64,000 nt of DNA from Virgibacillus sp. SK37 (GTDB lineage: Bacteria; Bacillota; Bacilli; Bacillales; Amphibacillaceae): positions 517,911 to 581,910 of the forward strand of contig NZ_CP007161.1 of the NCBI RefSeq assembly GCF_000725285.1. The letters are read 5' to 3'. Position numbers and translations under genes: made by a program. How positions within the stretch are numbered: the first letter of the stretch is position 1; every line of letters begins with the position of its first letter. Shown piece after piece: positions 1 through 9,394 of this stretch. The notes beneath the pieces are model-generated. The model did no database searches. It saw nothing but the letters and a program-made list of their open reading frames with translations, and was not told the DNA's origin.

Positions 1-2
1 CG

Positions 3-1691
3 GGTGATATTGAAAGAGAACGTGGAATTACAATTTTGGCTAAAAATACAGCTATAAAATATAAAGATACAGCAATTAATATATTAGATACACCAGGCCA
101 TGCTGACTTTGGTGGTGAAGTGGAACGGATCATGAAAATGGTTGATGGTGTGGCATTAGTTGTTGATGCTTATGAAGGCACGATGCCGCAAACACGTTTC
201 GTACTAAAGAAGGCATTGGAACAGAAATTAACCCCAATGGTAGTTTTAAATAAAATTGACCGACCAAATGCTCGGCCAAATGAAGTAATAGACGAGGTTT
301 TAGATTTATTTATTGAGCTTGGTGCAGATGATGAGCAGTTGGAGTTCCCTGTCGTTTATGCTTCTGCTTTAAATGGTACTTCCGGATTTGAACCAGATGA
401 ACAGGAAGAGACGATGGATCCGGTATTTACTACAATTATGGAACACATCCCTGCACCTGTAGATAATCAGGAAGAACCTTTGCAATTCCAAATTACATTA
501 TTGGATTACAACGATTATTTAGGCCGAATTGGTGTAGGACGGGTATTCCGAGGAAAGATTAGTGTTGGACAACAAGTAGTTGTAATGAAAGAGGATGGCA
601 CCCAGAAATCTTTCCGTATAAGCAAGTTATTCGGCTTTATTGGCTTGAAACGAATTGAGATTCAAGAAGCAAAGGCTGGAGATATTGTAGCCATTGCAGG
701 TATGGATGATATTAATATCGGAGAGACCATTTGTCCGCAAAATCATCCGGAAGCTTTACCATGGCTACGGATTGATGAGCCGACATTACAAATGACTTTT
801 GTTGTGAATAACAGTCCTTTTGCTGGACGTGAAGGTAAATATATCACATCACGTAAAATAGAAGAACGTTTATTAAAACAATTGGAGACAGATGTAAGTC
901 TTCGTGTAGAACCAACTGAATCACCGGATGCGTGGATCGTGTCAGGGCGTGGTGAGCTTCACCTGTCTATTCTGATTGAAAACATGAGAAGAGAAGGATA
1001 CGAGCTTCAATTATCCAAGCCACAAGTAATCATTAAAGAAATTGATGGTGTGAAATGCGAACCGGTTGAGCGTGTGCAGGTTGATGTTCCTGAAGATTAT
1101 ACTGGTCCAATTATGGAGTCTCTTGGAGCCCGTAAAGGCGAAATGCTCGATATGGTTAACCAAGGTAATGGGCAAGTCCGTCTTGAATTTAAAGTTCCTT
1201 CACGTGGGCTGATCGGTTATTCTACCGAGTTTATGTCACAGACTCGCGGATATGGAATTATTAACCATTCATTTGAAGCATATGAGCCTTTAATCAAAGG
1301 TCAGGTTGGCGGCCGACGCCAAGGTGTTCTAGTAGGATTGGAAAATGGAAAAGCATCAACATATGGTATTATGCAGTTGGAAGATCGTGGAGTAATCTTC
1401 GTTGAACCAGGTACTGAAATTTACGCTGGGATGATTGTTGGAGAGCATAACCGTGAAAATGATTTGACGGTTAATATTACGAAAGAAAAACATTTAACTA
1501 ACGTTCGTTCATCAACAAAGGACCAAACATCTACAATTAAGAAGACGCGTTCCATGTCTTTAGAAGAAGCGATTGAATACCTAAATGATGATGAATACTG
1601 TGAAGTAACACCAGAATCAGTCCGTTTACGGAAAAAAATCCTTAATAAGAGTGAAAGAGAAAAGGCTTCTAAAAAATCAAAAACAAGCTAA
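3..1691 (+). CDS. typA: TypA/BipA ribosome-associated GTPase (5' end outside window)
   Basis: Translational GTPase of the EF-G/LepA type that binds the ribosome and helps growth under stress or cold. The reading frame is open from base 3, so the gene begins upstream; 562 codons remain of the roughly 610 usual for the family. Visible G-domain motifs are RERGITI (switch I), DTPGHADFG (G3), NKID (G4) and SALNG (G5), followed by the EF-G-like domains III and V and the TypA-specific C-terminal domain ending in a lysine-rich tail. The P-loop lies outside the window. The TTG at base 36 is internal, not a start. A strong terminator follows 20 bases after the stop. Confidence 0.95.
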   Translation, partial: GDIERERGITILAKNTAIKYKDTAINILDTPGHADFGGEVERIMKMVDGVALVVDAYEGTMPQTRFVLKKALEQKLTPMVVLNKIDRPNARPNEVIDEVLDLFIELGADDEQLEFPVVYASALNGTSGFEPDEQEETMDPVFTTIMEHIPAPVDNQEEPLQFQITLLDYNDYLGRIGVGRVFRGKISVGQQVVVMKEDGTQKSFRISKLFGFIGLKRIEIQEAKAGDIVAIAGMDDINIGETICPQNHPEALPWLRIDEPTLQMTFVVNNSPFAGREGKYITSRKIEERLLKQLETDVSLRVEPTESPDAWIVSGRGELHLSILIENMRREGYELQLSKPQVIIKEIDGVKCEPVERVQVDVPEDYTGPIMESLGARKGEMLDMVNQGNGQVRLEFKVPSRGLIGYSTEFMSQTRGYGIINHSFEAYEPLIKGQVGGRRQGVLVGLENGKASTYGIMQLEDRGVIFVEPGTEIYAGMIVGEHNRENDLTVNITKEKHLTNVRSSTKDQTSTIKKTRSMSLEEAIEYLNDDEYCEVTPESVRLRKKILNKSEREKASKKSKTS

Positions 1692-1710
1692 TATGGGGCT
1701 TTTATATTTA

Positions 1711-1745
1711 GCCGGTAGCACATGAGATGTGCTACCGGCTTTTTC
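1711..1745 (+). terminator. Rho-independent terminator of typA
   Basis: A perfect 13-bp stem (GCCGGTAGCACAT with its complement) with a 3-base loop is followed directly by a run of T. Confidence 0.92.
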
Positions 1746-1986
1746 TATTCTGAGGCGGATAATTTCGTTCTTCTGCCGATTAATCTATTCTGCTATTTTA
1801 TTATCTAATTATGAAGACTCCTTGCAAAGCCCGGATAAAATTAGGTTAAGCCCCTATGACTCCTTCTTTAAGATACAACCCTTTTTCAATATACTGAATC
1901 TCGCCACAGGCCGGATGAATTTCGCTTTTTTAAGCCAGAAGAATAAAGAAGTAAAATTGATATTGTTAGTCAAAAATGAAGAAAGA

Positions 1987-2016
1987 ATTAGCCGTTATGT
2001 TGGCTAATCCTTTTTA
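1987..2016. terminator. Possible terminator between typA region and the 2038 minus gene
   Basis: A 7-bp stem ATTAGCC/GGCTAAT with an 8-base loop is followed by CCTTTTTA on the plus side. Reading leftwards it would also stop the minus-strand gene that ends at 2038. No real gene is seen in 1746-2037. Confidence 0.5.
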
Positions 2017-2037
2017 TGCAGACATAATGATATCAAA

Positions 2038-2901
2038 TTATCCTCTCTTAAGTGGAAGGGTACAACATCGAAATGATCCCCCTGATTTGATTATTTCAGA
2101 AAACTCAACCTCGATAACGTGAAAGCCAGCTTGTTTCATTTTTCGGTTTAAACGTTTATTTTCAGGCAGGCTAATAATTTTATTCTGCCCAATTGAAAGC
2201 ACATTTGGTCCCATATTAAATTGTTCTTTAGTCGTGGCCTCAATAATAGTATATTTGTTTTTTATTAAATTATATGATTCCTCATCAATTGCAGGGGAGT
2301 AAACTATGGCATAATCCTCATCCAGGATCGTGAATACACAGTCGAGATGTAAAATATCCTCTCTTACGTTTATCATGTGAATGGTATAATCGGGAAGCAA
2401 ATTTTTTAATTGGTTTATAGCTTTTTCAGCTGTTCTTCCGCTTTTTCCTACCCAAATTGTATTTCCATCCACAAGTACATCGCCACCTTCAATGGAGGTA
2501 TCTCTCATTTTTGTATAAGAAATGTTCTTTTGTTCTAACGAATCTGTAAGTACGGAAGTCTCAGGCTTCCTCATTTCCTCTTTCATGTTAGAGACAAAAA
2601 ACGTATCTCCAATAACAAAGCCGATGTCACGAGTGAAAACCTGCTCATTTAAATTTTCCTTAGGTTCCAGTGTGATTACCTCACAATTATTTTCCTTGAG
2701 AGATTCCACAAAGCTGGCATGCTGTTCCATGGCTTTTGTCTTATCTATATTATTCTGTAAATAGTGTTCTTGCGTTTTATTTATGGCATGCTTAATTTCC
2801 ATATACGCTGGAGGTGCAACGATGACACTATTTAATTGGTCATACTCTGTATTACAATTTAATTTCTGTGGTGTAATCTTCTTATCAATTAGGTTCTTCA
2901 T
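2038..2901 (-). CDS. Dimethylargininase/amidinotransferase-family protein
   Basis: Member of the guanidino-group modifying (GME) superfamily that includes dimethylarginine dimethylaminohydrolase and arginine deiminase. The 287-aa protein shows the family's ordered motifs: FTRDIG near residue 90, SIEGGDVL near 135, the catalytic His in LHLDCVF near 185, and a C-terminal catalytic Cys in GGSFRCC. It probably hydrolyses or transfers an amidino group from an arginine-like substrate, but the exact substrate cannot be read from sequence. The start is an ATG behind a GGAGGA ribosome site. It is a single gene, divergent from the YqcI/YcgG-type gene, so the region 2902-3024 carries both promoters. Confidence 0.82.
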   Translation of the reverse strand: MKNLIDKKITPQKLNCNTEYDQLNSVIVAPPAYMEIKHAINKTQEHYLQNNIDKTKAMEQHASFVESLKENNCEVITLEPKENLNEQVFTRDIGFVIGDTFFVSNMKEEMRKPETSVLTDSLEQKNISYTKMRDTSIEGGDVLVDGNTIWVGKSGRTAEKAINQLKNLLPDYTIHMINVREDILHLDCVFTILDEDYAIVYSPAIDEESYNLIKNKYTIIEATTKEQFNMGPNVLSIGQNKIISLPENKRLNRKMKQAGFHVIEVEFSEIIKSGGSFRCCTLPLKRG

Positions 2902-2969
2902 ATTCCATCCTCCATTATGTTATCTAACTAACATTTCCCTATCATACGAAATCAAAACGTTTCGGGGTT

Positions 2970-2995
2970 GTTTGGTTTCATCACAAAATGGGAAA
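2970..2995 (+). promoter_or_regulatory. Sigma-B-like promoter of the YqcI/YcgG-type gene
   Basis: GTTTGG, then 14 bases, then GGGAAA. This fits the Bacillus sigma-B consensus (GTTTAA, 12-15 bases, GGGTAT) with the characteristic GTTT and GGG cores intact, 29 bases before the start codon. Confidence 0.55.
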
Positions 2996-3024
2996 TAGAA
3001 CATCAAGATATGGAGGTTATGTGC

Positions 3025-3753
3025 ATGACAAAAACAGCAAATTATCTATTAACAAAAGAAGATTTTAATATAGAGAATAACATACCTGGTTGGCTGCTGA
3101 AGGAATATAATAATTTTGAAAAAGTCGTTACAAATCCTACTTTTCCATGTTATTTCGGTATGTCTGGACAAAAACGTGGGGAGCTTAGGTATGGATATAT
3201 CACACATGATGATTGGTCAGCATTACCTAAAGCACTCGAAGCGTTTAATCGCTTGTTTGATAATCAGAAAAGATTAATTCGTCATGGCTTTTTTCTTTTC
3301 GTGGAACCTGAGAAAGAAGAAAAAAGTGTAGAATATTATAGGGACTATTTTTGGAATGTATTGCAGTATCTACATACTCATGATGAGCATGAATGGCCAG
3401 CAGACTATCCAAAAGATCCGGACCACCCTCTTTGGGCATTTAGTTTTGCGGGAGAGCCTTATTTTGCCTTTGGTAATGCTCCTGCCTATAAGCAACGTAA
3501 AACCCGTGACCTTGGTAATAGCTTAGTTATTGGCTTTCAACCAAGGAGAATTTTTGAAAAGCTGGAAGGTACTTCAAAAGGTGGAGCAATGTCGAGGGAA
3601 AAGGTGAGAGAAAGAGTTGAAAAGTGGGATGGCCTACCGAAGCATCCGAATATTAGCCATTATGGGGATCCGGAACATAGGGAGTGGAAGCAATATTTTA
3701 TAGGAGACGATATTGAACCTATTAAAGGAAAATGCCCATTTCAACATAAATAA
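3025..3753 (+). CDS. YqcI/YcgG family protein
   Basis: A 242-aa soluble protein of the YqcI/YcgG family, which has no firmly assigned biochemical role. Recognisable features are an aromatic-rich conserved core with FPCYFGMSGQKRGELRYGY near the N-terminus, HPLWAFSFAGEPYFAFGNAP in the middle, and the C-terminal CPFQHK. The start chosen is the ATG at 3025, eight bases after TGGAGG; an upstream in-frame ATG at 2968 lacks a ribosome site and would sit inside the promoter. The sigma-B-like promoter suggests induction by general stress, which is inference. Confidence 0.78.
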   Translation: MTKTANYLLTKEDFNIENNIPGWLLKEYNNFEKVVTNPTFPCYFGMSGQKRGELRYGYITHDDWSALPKALEAFNRLFDNQKRLIRHGFFLFVEPEKEEKSVEYYRDYFWNVLQYLHTHDEHEWPADYPKDPDHPLWAFSFAGEPYFAFGNAPAYKQRKTRDLGNSLVIGFQPRRIFEKLEGTSKGGAMSREKVRERVEKWDGLPKHPNISHYGDPEHREWKQYFIGDDIEPIKGKCPFQHK

Positions 3754-3800
3754 CTTTTTTGTTACCACCCGATAAAGTGAAAAATTATGTTATAACAGAA

Positions 3801-3832
3801 AGAGAGACTCGCATATCGCAGTCTCTCTTTAA
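3801..3832. terminator. Terminator between convergent genes
   Basis: Stem AGAGAGACT/AGTCTCTCT with a 10-base loop and a short T run; it can serve the plus gene ending at 3753 and the minus operon ending at 3873. Confidence 0.75.
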
Positions 3833-3872
3833 GTTTATCGTAGATTTTTTTAATTTTTTCGAGGTTCAAAGG

Positions 3873-4826
3873 CTAACTTCCAGCTACATCTCTTTTCGTA
3901 AAGAATACCCATGACAGAAGGAGAAAAATAACATAATAAATTAGTAATATGGTAATGGAAAAACCAAGTGTCATTCCTTCTATCCATGGCGTATTCTGGT
4001 TGGCATATTGACTTAAATCTGTGTTGGCAAAGAGGATGTACTTAGCCCATTCGCGTTCTGCGAAAAACAATACAATCTGATTTCCCGCCATCATTAAGAA
4101 GATAGCTGTACCTATAGCTAACGCGCTATTTTTAAAAATGGTCGAGATCATGAATGCAAATGTTGCCATCATAAATAGGTTAATAAGTTTATAGCCATAA
4201 CCGGACGCTATTTCACCCAATACAGGGACATAGGCAAATCCATTGTCTTTCTCTAATACGATGTGTGGATTTATTCCATTAACGCCAAAGAAGATGGCTC
4301 CAATAATCCATGAGAAAAGTAAGACAAATAACAATGTAATTAAAGCAAATAACAAAACAGAAATATATTTGGAGAGTAAGATTTTAGTACGAGAAATAGG
4401 CCGAATTAAAAGAAGTTTTATTGTTCCCCAACGATACTCATTTGCTACAATGCCGGCTGCAACAATGATTGTAAGCAGACTAACTAATGAAAGCAGCAAC
4501 TGATTTTCCATAACAAATTGAAGTGCTCCATACCCCTCAGGCTGAATGTCATTTTCAAGATAATAATTGTTCTTGGCAATGAGAGTTGTGTTCATGCCTT
4601 CCATATATTCTTCTTTTTCCATCTCGCTTTGTAATTCTTTATTTTCCTGTTGCAGTACTTCTCGCCAATTATCTTGGTCGTATTTGTCCCCAGTCTCTTC
4701 AAAGCTCACCGTTAGTGCGGCCAAACCGATAATGATACCAACCAAGATAATATACATGACCCATGTTGATTTCTGTATGTATGTTTTAATTAATTCGTTG
4801 TTTATCAGCTTGAACAAATTACTCAA
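3873..4826 (-). CDS. ABC-2 type transporter permease
   Basis: Membrane subunit of an exporter of the ABC-2 type. It has one N-terminal membrane segment (about residues 20-40), a soluble loop rich in Glu and Lys, then five further hydrophobic segments, the usual six-segment plan. The stretch EYRWGTIKLLLIRPISR is the typical cytoplasmic motif of this family. Start: the TTG at 4826 lies 9 bases after GGAG and overlaps the stop of the ATPase gene (TTGAGTAA); a TTG at 4841 is an alternative with no good ribosome site. It is translationally coupled to the ATPase. Substrate is unknown. Confidence 0.85.
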   Translation of the reverse strand: MSNLFKLINNELIKTYIQKSTWVMYIILVGIIIGLAALTVSFEETGDKYDQDNWREVLQQENKELQSEMEKEEYMEGMNTTLIAKNNYYLENDIQPEGYGALQFVMENQLLLSLVSLLTIIVAAGIVANEYRWGTIKLLLIRPISRTKILLSKYISVLLFALITLLFVLLFSWIIGAIFFGVNGINPHIVLEKDNGFAYVPVLGEIASGYGYKLINLFMMATFAFMISTIFKNSALAIGTAIFLMMAGNQIVLFFAEREWAKYILFANTDLSQYANQNTPWIEGMTLGFSITILLIYYVIFLLLSWVFFTKRDVAGS

Positions 4827-5745
4827 TAGTATTCTCTCCAATCAAATCAAAGAATTTATCTTCTAGCTTTGTTTTCGACACATTTACTTGATAAACTAAT
4901 ATATCTTGTTCTACCAAGCCTTTTATAATGGACGGTATCTCTTTTCTGTCTGTTTCGAAAGAGATGATTTTACCCTTGGCTTCTGGTTTAAGTTCGTAAT
5001 TATCTCTAAGAAGGTTTGCTGCTTTTTCAGTTGGTTCTGCTTCCAGGTTTACTTCGATTAATTTTACTTGCTCTCCTGCTGCAGGCTCATTCACTTCCTG
5101 GATTGCTACGAGCTGCCCATTTTTTATAACGCCTATTTTGTCACACATCAGCTCAATCTCTGATAGCAAATGACTTGAAATAATCACAGCTACATTTTCT
5201 TTCTCTGCCAGATTTCTAATGTATTGCCGAATTTCTCTAATTCCAGCCGGATCCAGTCCGTTTGTAGGCTCGTCCAAAATGAGTACAGATGGACTATGCA
5301 AAAGAGCCTGAGCAATACCTAATCTTTGGCGCATACCTAAAGAGTATTTTTTTACTTTTTCTTTAATCGGTTTTTCCAGTCCCACGAGTGTGATAACTTC
5401 CTTGATTCGTTCTGTGGTTATACCTGGAATCATACGAGCATAGTGCATTAAGTTTTGCCATCCGGTCATAAAAGGGTACATTTCCGGATTTTCAACAATG
5501 GCGCCTACTTCTCTGATCGCTTCTTTGAAATTATTTTTGATGCTATTTCCAAGTATATGTATATCGCCATCTGTGGGTTTCATTAATCCAACCATCATAC
5601 GTATTGTTGTCGTTTTACCAGCTCCGTTAGGGCCGATTAATCCAAATACTTCTCCTTTATTAATGGTAAAAGAAAGATCTTTAATAATATGTTTCTTTCG
5701 GATCTTTTTTTCAAAATTAATTAATTCCATCGCTTTTTCTGGCAT
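4819..5745 (-). CDS. ABC transporter ATP-binding protein (BcrA-like)
   Basis: ATPase subunit (308 aa) of the exporter encoded with the overlapping permease. Walker A is GPNGAGKTT near residue 38, the signature is YSLGMRQRLGIAQALL, Walker B is LILDEPTNGLDP, and the switch His lies in IISSHLLSEIE. The C-terminal third is a poorly conserved domain common in BcrA/NatA-type drug or peptide exporters. The ATG follows an AGGAGG site by eight bases. Family members export bacitracin, lantibiotics or ions; no sensor or resistance gene adjoins this pair, so the substrate stays open. Confidence 0.9.
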   Translation of the reverse strand: MPEKAMELINFEKKIRKKHIIKDLSFTINKGEVFGLIGPNGAGKTTTIRMMVGLMKPTDGDIHILGNSIKNNFKEAIREVGAIVENPEMYPFMTGWQNLMHYARMIPGITTERIKEVITLVGLEKPIKEKVKKYSLGMRQRLGIAQALLHSPSVLILDEPTNGLDPAGIREIRQYIRNLAEKENVAVIISSHLLSEIELMCDKIGVIKNGQLVAIQEVNEPAAGEQVKLIEVNLEAEPTEKAANLLRDNYELKPEAKGKIISFETDRKEIPSIIKGLVEQDILVYQVNVSKTKLEDKFFDLIGENTIE

Positions 5746-5836
5746 ATAGTAAACCTCCTGTATTCTGATTATTACTTTCTACGATATGAAAGTGGAAAAA
5801 GTTTCAAAGGATTATATTCGAATTTAGAATTAAAGA

Positions 5837-6324
5837 TTCTACTGCAAATGTTTGGGTACAAACGTATTTTGTTCATTCATAGTTGGAGTAAACTGCGACG
5901 TAACTAAAAATATAGAGACTGCGTAAATCACCGCTACGGGGAAATATTCCGCTTTCCGCGGGCGGCTGATGAACCTCCTTACGCTAGGCATTCCGGGGTC
6001 TCACTGATGCCTCATCTCCCCCAGGAGTCTCCGTATTTTTCCTTCGCTACTATTTACTATTATACCTAGGGAGAAAAATAGCGTATGCATACACCCAGAA
6101 TGTGCTGTGTACCAATTGATTGGAATGGAAGATGACGACTCCTGCCGGAATAGCATGAGCTGAAGACCCTGGACGGAGGGTAGCGGAGGAAGCGGCTGAG
6201 GCCATGCCGGCGGAAAGCGTCCGCCTGAAACGCAAATCAATGGGTGCTTCCTCTCTATAATTAATTACTCCATTCTCACAAGTTACGTCGCAGTTTATCT
6301 ATTTTCCGACTCATTGAATAACCC
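5837..6324 (+). repeat. MITE-like intergenic repeat, copy 1
   Basis: Noncoding repeat also present at 30431-31014 and as a fragment at 36426-36520. Perfect 16-bp inverted repeats AAACTGCGACGTAACT (5890-5905) and its complement (6281-6296) bound a core of about 375 bp containing CGCTTTCCGCGGGCGG and, near the other end, GCCGGCGGAAAGCGTCC. Outer flank A (5837-5889) and outer flank B (6297-6324) are also shared with the other copies. It has no transposase. The short open frames inside (6001-6240) have no family resemblance and are not genes. Confidence 0.85.
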
Positions 6325-6349
6325 CCAACATATATTTTAGAACAGAATT

Positions 6350-6388
6350 AAAAAAAGCTTATGAAACAATGATTTTGTTTCATAAGCT
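6350..6388 (-). terminator. Terminator of the YfhE-like gene
   Basis: Stem AGCTTATGAAAC with its perfect complement and a 9-base loop; on the minus strand it is followed by seven T. Confidence 0.88.
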
Positions 6389-6400
6389 ACCTTCAAAACG

Positions 6401-6562
6401 TTATTTGATTAAATCAGGATTTTCTTTTTTCGCCTGTTTTACACGAGGCTTTCTGTAACCGCCAGCCATATCAGCTTGCTTAAACTCTTTTGCGTAGTGA
6501 ACCTCCTGTGCATCGGAAAGTTGTTTATTTTTTGTTGGCTGATATTGTGTATTTTTCATCAT
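6401..6562 (-). CDS. Small YfhE-like protein
   Basis: A 53-codon gene not long enough for usual ORF cut-offs. The middle, SDAQEVHYAKEFKQADMAGG, resembles the conserved core of the YfhE family of small Bacillus proteins (AQEV-Y--EFK-AD-AGG), whose function is unknown. The protein is very polar and lysine-rich. Two consecutive ATG codons (6562 and 6559) follow an AAAGGG site, and a strong terminator follows the stop, which together support real expression. Confidence 0.68.
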   Translation of the reverse strand: MMKNTQYQPTKNKQLSDAQEVHYAKEFKQADMAGGYRKPRVKQAKKENPDLIK

Positions 6563-6720
6563 TAACTACCCTTTCTTTGTAAATATTATTATCCTATATG
6601 TTTCTTTTCCCTTCTGCATTAAAATAAAACATCCTTCAATCAAGTCTTTCGCTAATTTGCTATCAAGGGTATAATTTAGATAATTGAGAATTAAACGTCA
6701 AATATTTGTGAGGTGGGGAA

Positions 6721-7869
6721 ATGAGAGAAGTTGTTATTGTAGAGAGTTGCCGGACAGCAGTAGGAAAAAGAAAGGGATCATTTGCCGACTACCGATCAGA
6801 CGAGCTTGCTGCTATCGTTCTGGAGGAGCTGGTAAATCGCGCGGGAGTCAGCAAGGATCTGGTGGAAGATGTTATTCTTGGTTGCGTGACTCAAACTAAT
6901 GAGCAGGGAGGCAATATCGCTCGTACTGCAGCCTTAATTGCTGGATTCCCTGTTCACGTTCCCGGGGTAACCATTGATCGACAATGTGGTTCGAGTCAGC
7001 AGGCAGTTCACTTTGGAGCACAAGCAATTGCGTCAGGAGACATGGATATTGTAATCACTGGGGGAGTTGAAAGTATGTCGAGATCCCCTATGTTTTCCAA
7101 TATGGGAAAAGTTAAACCGAGTGAAAGGCTTACGGATAAATATGAAATTGTTAACCAAGGTATTTCAGCGGAAAGAATAGCGGAACAATGGTATTTATCG
7201 AGAGAAGATCTAGATCAATTTGCTTTACGTAGTCATAAACATGCTTTACATGCAATAGAGAGTGGATACTATAAAAAAGAAATTGTTCCTGTTGTGATAC
7301 AAACAGAAGAAGGAGAGTCCATTGTAGAGCAGGATGAGGGGCCAAGAAAGGGAACTACATTAGAAGCTTTAGCTGGTTTAAATCCTGTATTTAAAGAAGA
7401 TGGAAAAATTACTGCCGGAAATGCAAGTCAGATGAGTGATGGTGCCAGTGCCGTATTGCTAATGTCTAAGGAAAAAGCAGTCCAATTAGGCTTACAGCCA
7501 AAAGCTAGAATTGTTACCCGTACGGTAGTAGGCTCTGATCCAACGTTAATGCTAACTGGCCCCATTGCGGCAACAAAAAGAGCATTGGATAAAGCAGGTC
7601 TTGCTATACAAGAAATCGATCGATATGAAGTAAATGAGGCATTTGCTCCAGTCCCGCTTGCTTGGCTCAAGGATATGGATGCAGATATTTCTAGACTTAA
7701 CGTTAACGGTGGCGCAATTTCACTTGGTCATCCACTTGGCGCAACTGGCACAAAGCTACTCGTCTCTTTATTACATGAATTGGAACGGATAAATGGAAGA
7801 TACGGACTTCTTGCCATTTGTGAAGGAATGGGGATGGCAAATGCGACGATTATTGAAAGAATAAAGTAA
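6721..7869 (+). CDS. Thiolase (acetyl-CoA C-acyltransferase family)
   Basis: Condenses or cleaves acyl-CoA with CoA in fatty-acid or ketone metabolism. The 382-aa protein contains the nucleophile region DRQCGSSQQAVHFGAQAI (Cys89), the NEAFAPVPLAW loop, the GHPLGATG motif with the catalytic His, and a C-terminal CEGMG in place of the more usual CIGGGMG; the second Cys is retained. ATG follows GAGGTGGGGAA. No other beta-oxidation gene lies nearby, so whether it degrades fatty acids or makes acetoacetyl-CoA is undecided. Length and motifs are complete. Confidence 0.9.
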   Translation: MREVVIVESCRTAVGKRKGSFADYRSDELAAIVLEELVNRAGVSKDLVEDVILGCVTQTNEQGGNIARTAALIAGFPVHVPGVTIDRQCGSSQQAVHFGAQAIASGDMDIVITGGVESMSRSPMFSNMGKVKPSERLTDKYEIVNQGISAERIAEQWYLSREDLDQFALRSHKHALHAIESGYYKKEIVPVVIQTEEGESIVEQDEGPRKGTTLEALAGLNPVFKEDGKITAGNASQMSDGASAVLLMSKEKAVQLGLQPKARIVTRTVVGSDPTLMLTGPIAATKRALDKAGLAIQEIDRYEVNEAFAPVPLAWLKDMDADISRLNVNGGAISLGHPLGATGTKLLVSLLHELERINGRYGLLAICEGMGMANATIIERIK

Positions 7870-7989
7870 GAGAGAAAAGACATCATACAGATACAGGAAC
7901 TGATAAAAACTTATGTAGCTTAATAAATAAAAAATATCCACACTAAAGCTACTTTGGTACTGGTGTAACAATCTATTAACTCTTATTCA

Positions 7990-8013
7990 AAAAAGCCTTC
8001 CACGGCTTTTTTT
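7990..8013 (+). terminator. Terminator of the thiolase gene
   Basis: Stem AAAAGCC/GGCTTTT with a 6-base loop runs into a T tract. Confidence 0.8.
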
Positions 8014-8079
8014 GCGTTGTTTTAATGCTTTTAGGGTACATATAGATAAAATTAAATAAATATAAAAGGAGAAATAAGC

Positions 8080-9378
8080 ATGTACCAGAAAAAGTTTTGG
8101 ATGAAAGTGAGAGGAAGTTATTGGTTTGTTCCGCTATTATATGGTATTACCTCTATTCTCCTTGTGATAGTAAGTACGTTTGCTGATAAGTGGTTCATAG
8201 GCAGCTTCAAAGAGAGCCTCCCCTCCATATTGTTAACAAACTCCAGCATTGCAAAGGAATTGTATGGTTCGCTAGTTACTGCCATTTTAACAATGACTAC
8301 GATCAGCTTTTCAGTAATAATGGTTGTTTTAACTACATACTCCACACAGTTTTCGCCTAGAACGCTTCAGGATTTTATGCGTAGTAAAATGACACATCAT
8401 GTACTTGGTGTGTACTGTTTTGGCTTTATATTTGCCCTATTAAATTTAGTATTGGTTGGAAAGGGAAATACTTTTTTAGGACCAATTTTTATGGTATCTA
8501 TTGCAATTGCCTCGCTGGCATTTTTTATTTATTTCATTCATCATTCTGCAAGGGGGCTACAAGTTAATAACTTGGTGGGGAAATTAAGAAAAGATGCTAC
8601 CAGAGTAATTCGTGATGCGTTTAAGGAAAGCAATTTCACGGAAAATGAAAAGTGGGATGACGAGGAAATTGCTAAGATAAAACACACCAATATGGAGACG
8701 ATTTATGCAAAGAACCCCGGGTATGTACAACATGTAGAATGGGCTGAACTTATAAAATGGGCAATAAAAAAAGATTGTGTGATAGAGGTTCAGGTAAATA
8801 CCGGTGATTTTCTTCCAGAAGGATATCCTATTATGCATGTATATTAAGTTGATAAGGAGATTAATAAAAAAGAAATCAATCATTTGCTTGTTGTTGGCCA
8901 AGAAAGAACAGATATCCAGGATGCTGAATTTATGCTGCAAAAACTCGTTGAAATTTCGTTAAAAGCTATTTCTCCGGCATTGAACGATCCACACACCGCA
9001 ATTAATTGTATCAATCGTATCGGAACTGCACTGGCGGATATTGGTAGAAGATATAAAGAAGTCTATTATATTTCTGATAAAGAAGGGTTCTTACGCATTA
9101 TGCATACACCTAAAAAATTTGAGGATTATCTTTATAAAAGTTTCTACCAAATCATGCATTATGGTAAAGGCGATGTGTCTATACTTTATAGTCTAATTGA
9201 AGTATTATATAATTTGGCATTAGTTAGTGATCCAAACATAAAACAAAAGATTTGGGATTTTCATTATTACATTATCGATGGAATAGACTGGAATTGCCTG
9301 CATGAATTGGATCGTAACCATTTGGGTCAGATATATGATAAATTTAAAGCATGTTGTAACATGGATAAAACGACGTAA
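8080..9378 (+). pseudogene. DUF2254 membrane protein interrupted by an in-frame stop
   Basis: One reading frame encodes a DUF2254-type predicted membrane protein in two pieces: 255 codons (8080-8847) with four hydrophobic segments in the first 160 residues, then a TAA at 8845-8847, then 176 further codons in the same frame to 9378. The second piece contains the conserved soluble part (LLVVGQERTDIQDAEFMLQ, ISPALNDPHTAINCINRIG). No shift of frame is needed; restoring the stop codon gives a normal family member of about 432 aa. The first part still has a good ribosome site (AAAGGAG). It could be a recent nonsense mutation, a sequencing error, or a read-through site. Confidence 0.85.
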
Positions 9379-9394
9379 AATAGTGAGGCATGAG

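Noticed and set aside
1729..2007. 92-codon open frame after typA
   Set aside because: It begins inside the typA terminator, has no ribosome site and shows no family likeness.
6001..6240. Open frames inside repeat copy 1
   Set aside because: They differ between repeat copies and are products of a GC-richer noncoding element.
8020..8040. Sigma-B box GGGTAC before the DUF2254 gene
   Set aside because: No GTTT-type -35 box at 12-15 bases.
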